Below the pieces are notes generated by a model that searched no databases, had not been told where the DNA came from, and worked only from the letters and a program-made list of their open reading frames with translations. 21,268 nucleotides of DNA from Oscillospiraceae bacterium (lineage in GTDB: Bacteria; Bacillota; Clostridia; Oscillospirales; Acutalibacteraceae). Positions 8,949 through 14,674 of the stretch are shown piece by piece. The stretch covers positions 17,830-39,097 of the forward strand of contig DXWE01000003.1 in NCBI GenBank assembly GCA_019417045.1, written 5' to 3'. Each line of letters begins with the position of its first letter. The stretch's first letter is position 1. A program made the translations under genes and the position numbers.

Positions 8949-9299
8949 ACTCTCCACGTCCGGGATTTGCCGCAGCAGCTGCTGGAACAGCTGCATCTGC
9001 TCGTCGGTGAGCACCCGCTCCATATGAGACCCGTCGCGTCCTGCCAAATGGATGACGTTTCCTCCGGTGCGGGGATAGCTGCCTCGTGCTTCCACCAGGT
9101 CCGCCTTGGTGATCTGGAAATAATTGGCCATTTTTTCAATTTTGTCGATCCGCGGATATTTTTCCGCCGTCAACCAGCCGGACAGGGTGGAATACTTAAA
9201 CCCCAGGTCCCGGCACAAGTCGTTGCGGGTCTTCCCGTGCAGACGCATATAATAGAGAATATTGTCGGCCATGATCTGTTTGTTGCCGAGCTCGCTCAT
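8943..9299 (-). CDS. XRE-family repressor-like protein
   Basis: This 118-residue protein carries an N-terminal XRE helix-turn-helix (about 10-69, including LGFKYSTLSGWL) and a C-terminal tail (80-118) that could be an oligomerisation or cleavage segment. The ATG at 9299 is preferred over a TTG at 9341, because that TTG overlaps the operator next to the -10 element and lies upstream of the expected transcription start. The Shine-Dalgarno is weak (GGGGG, about 8 nt upstream). It is convergent with the ImmA-like protease and divergent from a second XRE gene, so it is probably the repressor of this module and the protease's substrate. Confidence 0.85.
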   Translation of the reverse strand: MSELGNKQIMADNILYYMRLHGKTRNDLCRDLGFKYSTLSGWLTAEKYPRIDKIEKMANYFQITKADLVEARGSYPRTGGNVIHLAGRDGSHMERVLTDEQMQLFQQLLRQIPDVESL

Positions 9300-9326
9300 C
9301 CGATCGCCCCCGTCTCTTTCTATTAC

Positions 9327-9357
9327 TGAGTATATACTCAAAAAGTGGTAAAAGCAA
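9327..9357 (-). promoter_or_regulatory. Promoter and overlapping operator of the leftward XRE gene
   Basis: On the - strand, TTGCTT (9352-9357) and TATACT (9329-9334) are 17 bp apart. The -10 is embedded in a perfect 14-bp palindrome TGAGTATATACTCA (9327-9340). A protein bound there would block RNA polymerase directly, as expected for autoregulation. Confidence 0.7.
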
Positions 9358-9359
9358 GA

Positions 9360-9375
9360 AAATTTCCGGAAATTT
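9360..9375. promoter_or_regulatory. 16-bp perfect palindrome between divergent promoters
   Basis: AAATTTCCGGAAATTT is its own reverse complement and lies between the -35 elements of the leftward and rightward XRE promoters. It is a candidate third operator in the switch; its binder is unknown. Confidence 0.5.
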
Positions 9376-9387
9376 CCTTTTTAAAGG

Positions 9388-9416
9388 TTGACTTTACTCT
9401 TAAAGAGTATTATGAT
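9388..9416 (+). promoter_or_regulatory. Promoter and overlapping operator of the rightward XRE gene
   Basis: TTGACT (9388-9393) and TATGAT (9411-9416) are 17 bp apart. The spacer holds a palindrome with 7-bp arms and a single central base, TACTCTTAAAGAGTA (9395-9409). The predicted start near 9423 falls at the beginning of the AGGAGGT ribosome binding site, so the leader is only about 15 nt. Confidence 0.75.
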
Positions 9417-9437
9417 GAGGGCGAGGAGGTGAGAAAA

Positions 9438-9647
9438 ATGTCGCTTACGCTGAAAGCAGCCCGTGTCAATCTGGGATTGTCGCGCAAAGAAGCTGCCGCC
9501 CAAATTGGCATTAGTCCTGAGACATTGGGGAATTATGAGCGTGGACAATCCTACCCCGCAATCCCGGTACTCAAATCCATCGAGCGCGTGTACGGAGTGG
9601 CGTATAATGATCTTATTTTTTGCTCGAAAATTACACTTAAAGAGTAA
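9438..9647 (+). CDS. Small XRE-family regulator (Cro-like)
   Basis: The 69-residue protein is almost entirely one XRE helix-turn-helix (KEAAAQIGISPETLGNYERGQ at about 17-37). The ATG at 9438 follows AGGAGGT with a 7-nt gap; longer in-frame starts lie upstream of the promoter and are excluded. It is divergent from the larger XRE gene, giving a CI/Cro-like layout. The last codons overlap a second copy of the 11-bp operator half CTTAAAGAGTA (9636-9646). Confidence 0.85.
   Translation: MSLTLKAARVNLGLSRKEAAAQIGISPETLGNYERGQSYPAIPVLKSIERVYGVAYNDLIFCSKITLKE
9636..9646 (+). repeat. Second copy of the operator core CTTAAAGAGTA
   Basis: The same 11 bases occur inside the promoter palindrome (9399-9409) and here across the last codons and stop of the small XRE gene. 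It may be a secondary binding site. Confidence 0.4.
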
Positions 9648-9705
9648 CGAGACCGTTTTCAGCAACAGATGTCACCGCGTCCACCGTCCCTGAAAGGGGA
9701 CATTC

Positions 9706-9795
9706 ATGCCTGAAAATTCAAACGACTTGGAGAAGAACCAATTCGACAGAGGAGGCACCGGCGGATCGGATGGAGACAGCTGTGTCCTCTCCTGA
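9706..9795 (+). CDS. Possible 29-residue ORF
   Basis: An ATG at 9706 preceded by AAAGGGGA (about 6 nt upstream) opens a 29-codon frame encoding a polar, Gly/Asp-rich peptide that ends at TGA 9793-9795. It lies between the small XRE gene and the sigma-like gene in the same direction. No family is recognised. The only support is the ribosome binding site and its position, so it may not be translated. Confidence 0.25.
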   Translation: MPENSNDLEKNQFDRGGTGGSDGDSCVLS

Positions 9796-9837
9796 GGGGC
9801 GCTGTGTGTCGTCCATTGAGAACAGGAGGATGCTGCT

Positions 9838-10269
9838 ATGAGTACGGGAAGGAAATCTGATTGCTTGGAGATCCATCGCTCTCTAAATACGCTCCATCCG
9901 CAGGTGGTACGGATTGCCGCCGGACTCACGTTTCGACAGAAATTGCAAAAGTTGTATGAGCAGACGGCGGTACCCGCTCGTCGAGCGGAGTGCCGCCGGC
10001 GGCTGCAACGCCTGGACTGGCAGCTGGAGGGGCAGCTGCGGGAGGCGGCGCAGCTTTACCGGGAGATCCGGGTCCGCCTGCATGCCCTTCCGGCGGGCCC
10101 ACAGCGGCAGTTACTGGCCGATCGGTACCTAAACTGCCTGACCATGGAACAGATCGCGCAGAAAAGGGGGATGGCGCTTCGGCGGGTATGTCGGCTTCGT
10201 CGGCGGGCGCTGATGCACCTGTTACAAGTGGATCAGACCGCGGCGGCAAACCGACAAAAAGGCCGGTGA
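9838..10269 (+). CDS. Phage-type sigma-70 region 4-like regulator
   Basis: The 143-residue basic protein has a probable helical or coiled-coil middle (about 45-82) and a C-terminal sigma-region-4-like helix-turn-helix (about 92-130: a RYLNCLTMEQIAQKRGM core followed by an Arg-rich recognition helix). This matches the general form of ArpU/DUF1492-type phage proteins that activate late genes. AGGAGG lies 8 nt before the ATG. It follows the XRE switch in the same direction, supporting a mobile-element origin. The function is inferred from the fold only. Confidence 0.65.
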   Translation: MSTGRKSDCLEIHRSLNTLHPQVVRIAAGLTFRQKLQKLYEQTAVPARRAECRRRLQRLDWQLEGQLREAAQLYREIRVRLHALPAGPQRQLLADRYLNCLTMEQIAQKRGMALRRVCRLRRRALMHLLQVDQTAAANRQKGR

Positions 10270-10300
10270 TCTCCTGCTGTCCGCTTTGTCAGTCGGCTGC

Positions 10301-10336
10301 GAAAGAGAAAAGAGGCCGCGCTTTGCGCGGCCTCTT
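10301..10336 (-). terminator. Terminator of the ktrB-ktrA operon
   Basis: A 12-bp stem (10310-10321 with 10325-10336) with a TTT loop lies just after the ktrA stop. On the - strand it is followed by a T-rich TTCTCTTTC tract. On the + strand there is only weak T content, so any effect on the convergent sigma-like gene is uncertain. Confidence 0.75.
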
Positions 10337-10347
10337 GCTCAGTTCTC

Positions 10348-10992
10348 TCATCTTGTCAAGGCCTTCACATCGTCGTGATGCCCCATGACGATCAGGGTCT
10401 CATTTTCCAAAAAGATGTGTTCCGGTTTGGGCAGCGGGTAGATCTGCCCGTCCCGCTTGGTGGCGAGGATACTGATATGATACCGCGAACGAACCGCTTT
10501 TTCGAGAATGCTCTTTCCCCGCCAGGACACCGGCACGGAGATCTCATAGATGGCATAATCGGGTGTCAGCTCGATATAGTCAAACACATTTTTAGAGCCG
10601 TATTTGATGGCCAGTCGTTCCGCCATCTCGCGTTCCGCATAGACCACATGGTCCGCGCCGTTGCGCAGCAGCAGCTTCTTGTGAACGTCCCGACTGGCGC
10701 GGGCAAGGATGAACTTGCCGCCGAGGTCCTTGATGAGCACCGTAGCCTCGAGCGCGCTCTGGAAGTTGTCCCCGATCGCCACCACACAGATATCAAAGTT
10801 ATTGACGCCGAGGGATTCCATGAAGTCCTCGTTGGTGGCGTCGCCGATCTGGACATTGTCCACCAGCTTGAGCGCAGCGTTGGCCCGCTCCTCGCTCTTG
10901 TCGATGGCGAGCACCTCGTTCCCCTGCTCGAGGAATTTTTTGGCCATATGGCGTCCGAACCGTCCCAGACCGATGACCAGAATGGATTTCAT
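10348..10992 (-). CDS. ktrA: Ktr/Trk potassium uptake regulatory subunit (RCK protein)
   Basis: The 214-residue cytosolic protein contains an RCK_N Rossmann domain with GLGRFG at 8-13 and an acidic residue at the end of beta-2 (D31), and an RCK_C domain at about 134-214. In this family an octameric ring binds ATP/ADP or NAD(H), and c-di-AMP at RCK_C, and gates the membrane subunit. It lies 36 bp downstream of the KtrB-type gene on the same strand, so the two form one operon. A weak ribosome binding site (AGAGAGGA) is 10-11 nt upstream. Whether to call it KtrA or TrkA is a naming issue; the single-RCK length of about 214 residues fits KtrA. Confidence 0.9.
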   Translation of the reverse strand: MKSILVIGLGRFGRHMAKKFLEQGNEVLAIDKSEERANAALKLVDNVQIGDATNEDFMESLGVNNFDICVVAIGDNFQSALEATVLIKDLGGKFILARASRDVHKKLLLRNGADHVVYAEREMAERLAIKYGSKNVFDYIELTPDYAIYEISVPVSWRGKSILEKAVRSRYHISILATKRDGQIYPLPKPEHIFLENETLIVMGHHDDVKALTR

Positions 10993-11028
10993 AGCAAAGC
11001 GTTCCTCTCTTTCACTGACAAGTAAGGT

Positions 11029-12366
11029 TTATCCGACCTGTAATTTTTCCGTCGGCAGCTGCGTGGGGGGCGGCTGGCGGGTGGAGGTAAAGGCCAGCAG
11101 GATCGTGAGCGATCCCACGCGGCCGAAAATCATCAACAGGATCAGCACGATCTGGGAGACGGCGCCGATCTCCGGGGTGACGCCGAGCGAGAGGCCGACC
11201 GTGCCGATGGCGGAGGCCACTTCGAACAGCGAGGTCAACACGGGCATATTCTCCACCGAGGAGATGATCAGGGTACACACCAGCGACAGCGACAGATACA
11301 TGATCATCACGCAAAAGGCGGTGCGCACCACCTCGTCGTCGATCCGCCGTTTGAAGCATTCCACCGATTTTTTGCGCCGAAACGTGGTGAACACGCTGAG
11401 CAGCGAGACGGCAAATGTCGTGGTCTTCAGGCCGCCTGCCGTGGAGCCGGGCGAGCCGCCGATCAACATCAGGCAGGCGATCAGCAGCTGGCTGGGCTGG
11501 GTCAACGCATCGAGCGGGGCGGTGTTGAATCCCGCGGTGCGCGGGGCGATGGACTGGAAGGCAGAGAGCAGCACCTGGTCTCCAAAGGATTTCCCCTCGT
11601 ATGCCACGCCGCCATGCTCAAACAGCAGCAGTAGCCCGGCGCCGCACACGCACAGCAGCAGGGACACAAAGAGAACCACCTTGGTGTGCAGCTTGAATTT
11701 CCGGAAGTGGAACCGGCTGTGCACGATATCCGACCAGACAAAGAAGCCCAGGCCGCCGATGAAGATCAGGGAGAGGATAATGGCGTTGACATACGCGTTG
11801 TCATAGAGGGTTGTCAGGGAGGAAAAGGGCTCCACGCAACCCATCAGGTCAAACCCCGCGTTGCAAAACGCGGAGATGGAATGAAAGACGGAAAAATAGA
11901 GGCCCCGCCAAAATCCCAGCTGCGGGCAAAAATGGAAACACAGCAGCAGCGCGCCGAGCCCCTCGAACAGGAAGGTACCGAGCAGGATAAACTTGGTCAT
12001 CCGCACGATCCCGCCTACCTGCGGCGCCGCCACCGACTCCTGCATGATCACCCGCTGGTTGAGACCGATCTTCCGCTTGGTGAGCGACACCAGGGAGATC
12101 GCGAGCGTCATGAACCCCATCCCGCCGATCTGGATCAGCGCCAGGATGACCAATTGGCCAAACAGCGTCCAATGCGTATAGGTGTCGAACCGGACCAACC
12201 CCGTCACACAGGTGGCAGAGGTGGCGGTGAACAGTGCGTCCAGCGGGGAGGTGGTCATCGGCTCCCGTGTGGCGAAGGGCAGGCAGAGCAACAGGGTCCC
12301 CAACAGGATAATGCTGCAAAATCCCACCAGGATCGCTTTGGTAGGGCTGAGTTTTGGTAGCTTCAT
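11029..12366 (-). CDS. ktrB: KtrB/TrkH-type potassium channel-transporter subunit
   Basis: About 445 residues, with multiple hydrophobic spans and the four pore-loop repeats of the superfamily: TATSATCVTGL, SISAFCNAGF, QSIAPRTAGF and SAIGTVGLS. Each supplies a filter glycine. The gating-loop motif GGSPGSTAGGLKTTT is near residue 304. It moves K+ (possibly with Na+) across the membrane under control of the adjacent RCK subunit. The start is ambiguous: AAGGAG lies 10 nt before a TTG at 12369 and 13 nt before the ATG at 12366; the ATG is given here. The leader from the predicted promoter is about 80 nt, too short for a ydaO/c-di-AMP riboswitch. Confidence 0.92.
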   Translation of the reverse strand: MKLPKLSPTKAILVGFCSIILLGTLLLCLPFATREPMTTSPLDALFTATSATCVTGLVRFDTYTHWTLFGQLVILALIQIGGMGFMTLAISLVSLTKRKIGLNQRVIMQESVAAPQVGGIVRMTKFILLGTFLFEGLGALLLCFHFCPQLGFWRGLYFSVFHSISAFCNAGFDLMGCVEPFSSLTTLYDNAYVNAIILSLIFIGGLGFFVWSDIVHSRFHFRKFKLHTKVVLFVSLLLCVCGAGLLLLFEHGGVAYEGKSFGDQVLLSAFQSIAPRTAGFNTAPLDALTQPSQLLIACLMLIGGSPGSTAGGLKTTTFAVSLLSVFTTFRRKKSVECFKRRIDDEVVRTAFCVMIMYLSLSLVCTLIISSVENMPVLTSLFEVASAIGTVGLSLGVTPEIGAVSQIVLILLMIFGRVGSLTILLAFTSTRQPPPTQLPTEKLQVG

Positions 12367-12452
12367 CAACTCTTACGATCTCCTTAATACGGCCGCCCTC
12401 CGAACAGAAGGAAAAACTGTCAGAAAACGGCTGGCCGGTCTGTGCGTCCCTC

Positions 12453-12482
12453 ATTGTAGCACATTGTTTTCCAAATGAAAAG
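12453..12482 (-). promoter_or_regulatory. Extended -10 promoter of ktrB-ktrA
   Basis: On the - strand, TACAAT (12453-12458) is preceded by TGC, giving an extended -10. A 4/6 match TTTTCA lies 17 bp upstream. The rest of the gap to the divergent small gene is AT-rich (about 12483-12600), consistent with back-to-back promoters. Confidence 0.5.
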
Positions 12483-12623
12483 GGGTTTCTTTATGATAAA
12501 GAACAGAAAAAGAAAGAAGAATGAGAAATTAAGATTTTTTTAATTTTCCCTTAATGCCAAATCCAATATCTTTATACCATTTTAATTTCTATTCTGTTAA
12601 GATGTGGCTGTGAGGTGAAGGGA

Positions 12624-12791
12624 ATGACCGATCTGTTGCTGGTGTTGGTTGTGCTGGTGATATTTGCGCTGGGCTTTGTGCTGTTGGGGCAGATCGACAG
12701 GCTTCTGACCAACTGGCGGCTTCGGCCGTCGGCAGGCCCGCGCAGCAGGCGGGCACATGCCCATCGGTGGAGACGCCGGACACAGGGATAA
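12624..12791 (+). CDS. 55-residue single-span membrane protein
   Basis: The ATG at 12624 follows GAGGTGAAGGG within 2-3 nt of the start, so the effective ribosome binding site is GAGGTG. The peptide has a hydrophobic span at about 4-22 (Leu/Val/Ile/Phe rich), then GQIDRLL, then a strongly basic tail (about 32-55, many Arg). This predicts one membrane helix with the tail in the cytoplasm. It is head to head with the K+ uptake operon and followed by its own terminator, which supports a real gene. No named family is recognised. A role as accessory peptide of the K+ system is only suggested by position. Confidence 0.7.
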   Translation: MTDLLLVLVVLVIFALGFVLLGQIDRLLTNWRLRPSAGPRSRRAHAHRWRRRTQG

Positions 12792-12802
12792 AAAGCGGAT
12801 AA

Positions 12803-12839
12803 GGGAGAGGACGACGGAAGGGTCGTCCCTCTTTTTTTA
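12803..12839 (+). terminator. Terminator after the small membrane protein gene
   Basis: A stem built on GGACGAC and GTCGTCC with a one-base bulge and further A-T/G-C pairs, loop GGAAGG, is followed by seven T (12832-12838). It lies about 12 nt after the stop at 12791. Confidence 0.85.
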
Positions 12840-12880
12840 TGTCAGCCACAGAAAACTTCGTGGCTTTTCGGCGCCATCGC

Positions 12881-12909
12881 TTGACTTCCCGGGCAAAATT
12901 CAGTAGTAT
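12881..12909 (+). promoter_or_regulatory. LysR-gene promoter
   Basis: TTGACT (12881-12886) and TAGTAT (12904-12909) are 17 bp apart. The octamer AGTAGTAT is directly repeated at 12902-12909 and 12914-12921, so a duplicate overlaps the likely start region. Confidence 0.65.
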
Positions 12910-12957
12910 CAATAGTAGTATAAGTCTTTGTATCCTTTTATATATAGGAGGGCCGGC

Positions 12958-13872
12958 ATGAATACCCTGCATCTGAAATATGCGCTGGAGGTGGAAAAGA
13001 CCGGTTCGATCACCCAGGCGGCGGAGAACCTGTATATGAACCAGCCGAATCTCAGCAAGGCGATCAAGGAACTGGAGGAGACGCTGGGCTTTTCGCTGTT
13101 CAAACGCACGACCAAGGGGGCGGCCCCGACCCCCCGCGGCCGGGAATTTCTCAGCCGTGCGCGGGAGATCCTCGCCCAGCTCGACGAGCTGGAGAGCGCC
13201 TATAAGCCGTCGGCGGCAAAGGTGCAGGAATTTCGCCTGTCCATCCCGCGGGCGAGTTATATCTCCTGTGCGTTTACGCGTTTTGTGAGCGGGCTGGATC
13301 GCGCGCGGGGGGTGGACGTGCACCTGCGCGAGACCCACGCGGTCCACACCATCCGCCGGGTGATGGCGGGGGAGTATACCCTCGGCATCATCCGCTATCC
13401 CGTCTCCCAGGAGGAGGCGTTCCAGAGGCTGTTGCAGGAGAAGGGCCTGCTGGGGGAGAGACTGTGGGAGTTCACGCCGGTGGTGGTGCTGCCGGCCGGC
13501 CACCCACTGGCTGCCGTCCCGGCCCTGACGGCACAGGCGCTGGCACCCTATCTCGAGATCGTCCACGGGGACACCGAGGTGACCAAGCTCCCGGCCGGAG
13601 ACGGCCCGGCTTCCCGCCGGATCTACCTCTATGAGCGGGGCAGCCAGTTTGACCTGCTGCACGCGGCGGCGGACACCTATGTGTGGACCTCCCCGCTGCC
13701 GGCGGAGGTTCTGCGCCGTGAGGGGCTGGTGCAGCGCCGCTGCCGGCCGGCTGTCCCGCACCGGGACGTGCTGATCCAGCCGAAAACATACCGGCGCACC
13801 CCGCTGGATGAGGCATTTTTGCAGGAATTGGACGTGGTGATTCGCGAGCTCGCCGCCCAAAAAATAGAGTAA
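12958..13872 (+). CDS. LysR-family transcriptional regulator
   Basis: The 304-residue protein has an N-terminal winged helix-turn-helix (about 1-60: GSITQAAENLYMNQPNLSKAIKELEETLG, i.e. residues 15-43, shown here only as family hallmark positions) and a linker helix to about 85. The periplasmic-binding-protein-like effector domain (about 90-300) follows. AGGAGGG lies 5 nt before the ATG at 12958, and longer in-frame starts have no ribosome binding site. The effector is unknown. The gene ends 14 bp before the palindrome array of the rex promoter, so it is a candidate regulator of the fermentation operon, by position only. Confidence 0.9.
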   Translation: MNTLHLKYALEVEKTGSITQAAENLYMNQPNLSKAIKELEETLGFSLFKRTTKGAAPTPRGREFLSRAREILAQLDELESAYKPSAAKVQEFRLSIPRASYISCAFTRFVSGLDRARGVDVHLRETHAVHTIRRVMAGEYTLGIIRYPVSQEEAFQRLLQEKGLLGERLWEFTPVVVLPAGHPLAAVPALTAQALAPYLEIVHGDTEVTKLPAGDGPASRRIYLYERGSQFDLLHAAADTYVWTSPLPAEVLRREGLVQRRCRPAVPHRDVLIQPKTYRRTPLDEAFLQELDVVIRELAAQKIE

Positions 13873-13886
13873 AAACAGGCGGTTTT

Positions 13887-13924
13887 ATATCGATATTGCC
13901 ATATCGATATTTATATATCGATAT
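13887..13924. repeat. Three ATATCGATAT palindromes at 14-bp spacing (operator array)
   Basis: Identical perfect 10-bp palindromes occur at 13887-13896, 13901-13910 and 13915-13924, each 14 bp from the next with unrelated 4-nt spacers. They sit about 50-85 bp upstream of the predicted rex start, a position typical of activator or cooperative sites. They do not match the usual Rex operator (TTGTTAA-N4-TTAACAA type). Confidence 0.75.
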
Positions 13925-13937
13925 GCTTTATTTACAT

Positions 13938-13966
13938 TTTTCAACAGCGGTCTCTCCTGCTACAAT
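13938..13966 (+). promoter_or_regulatory. Promoter of the rex-adhE operon
   Basis: TACAAT (13961-13966) is preceded by TGC (extended -10), with TTTTCA (13938-13943) 17 bp upstream. The hexamers and spacing are the same as the predicted ktrB promoter. The weak -35 fits dependence on an upstream activator. Confidence 0.65.
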
Positions 13967-13998
13967 AAGAGTGGAAACCGGAGAAAGGAGAGACGGCC

Positions 13999-14661
13999 AT
14001 GACCGAGGCGACGGTGTCCAAGCAGACGTTGATGCGCCTGCCTGTCTACCTGACCTATCTGAAGTCGCTGCCGCGCGACGGGCCGCCGCATGTGTCCTCC
14101 ACCACCATTGCGGAGGACCTGGGGCAGAGCGCGATCCAGGTGCGTAAGGATCTGGCGGCGGTGTGTTCCGGCGGCAAGCCGAAGATCGGCTATGTGCGGG
14201 AGGAGCTGATCGACGCGATCGAGCGGTTTTTGGGCTACCACAATGTGGACAGCGCGATCCTCGTGGGCGCGGGCAAGCTCGGGAAAGCGCTGCTGTCGTA
14301 TCAGGGATTTGCGCAGTATGGGCTGAACATCGTGGCGGCATTTGACACCGACGAGCGGCTCATCGGGCAGGAGGTGGACGGCAAGCCGGTGTTTCCGCTT
14401 GCGAAGCTGCCACATCTGTGCGACCGGCTGCAGGCGCACATCGGCATCATCACGGTGCCGGCGGGCCAGGCCCAGGCGGTGTGCGACCGGCTGGTGAGCA
14501 GCGGGATCCGCGCGATCTGGAATTTTGCCCCGGTGCATCTGACCGTCCCGCCCGGGATTCTGGTTCAAAACGAGAACATGGCCGCGTCCCTGGCGGTGCT
14601 GTCCAAACATCTGGCAAACACCATCAATCAAAACGGTACGCACACAGATTTTTGTGAATAG
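13999..14661 (+). CDS. rex: Redox-sensing transcriptional repressor Rex
   Basis: The 220-residue protein has an N-terminal winged helix (about 1-80; SAIQVRKDL at 44-52 is the recognition helix) and a C-terminal Rossmann domain with GAGKLG (90-95) and a D-T-D end of beta-2 near 116-118. It ends in the swapped helix region LVQNENMAASLAVLSKHL. Rex binds DNA when NADH/NAD+ is low and releases it when NADH rises, inducing fermentative genes. AAAGGAGA precedes the ATG. adhE starts 13 bp after its stop, so Rex is co-transcribed with its classic target. Confidence 0.96.
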   Translation: MTEATVSKQTLMRLPVYLTYLKSLPRDGPPHVSSTTIAEDLGQSAIQVRKDLAAVCSGGKPKIGYVREELIDAIERFLGYHNVDSAILVGAGKLGKALLSYQGFAQYGLNIVAAFDTDERLIGQEVDGKPVFPLAKLPHLCDRLQAHIGIITVPAGQAQAVCDRLVSSGIRAIWNFAPVHLTVPPGILVQNENMAASLAVLSKHLANTINQNGTHTDFCE

Positions 14662-14674
14662 GAGAGGGAAGCAT

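Noticed and set aside
7938..10300. Integration of a mobile element at the tRNA-Thr 3' end
   Set aside because: I searched by eye for a second copy of the tRNA 3' end to the right of the island and found none, and there is no integrase.
12370..12480. c-di-AMP (ydaO) riboswitch upstream of ktrB
   Set aside because: The predicted leader is only about 80 nt and lacks the needed structure.
13925..13998. Canonical Rex operator at the rex promoter
   Set aside because: No TTGTTAA-N4-TTAACAA or TTGTGAA-type dyad is present; only the ATATCGATAT array stands out.
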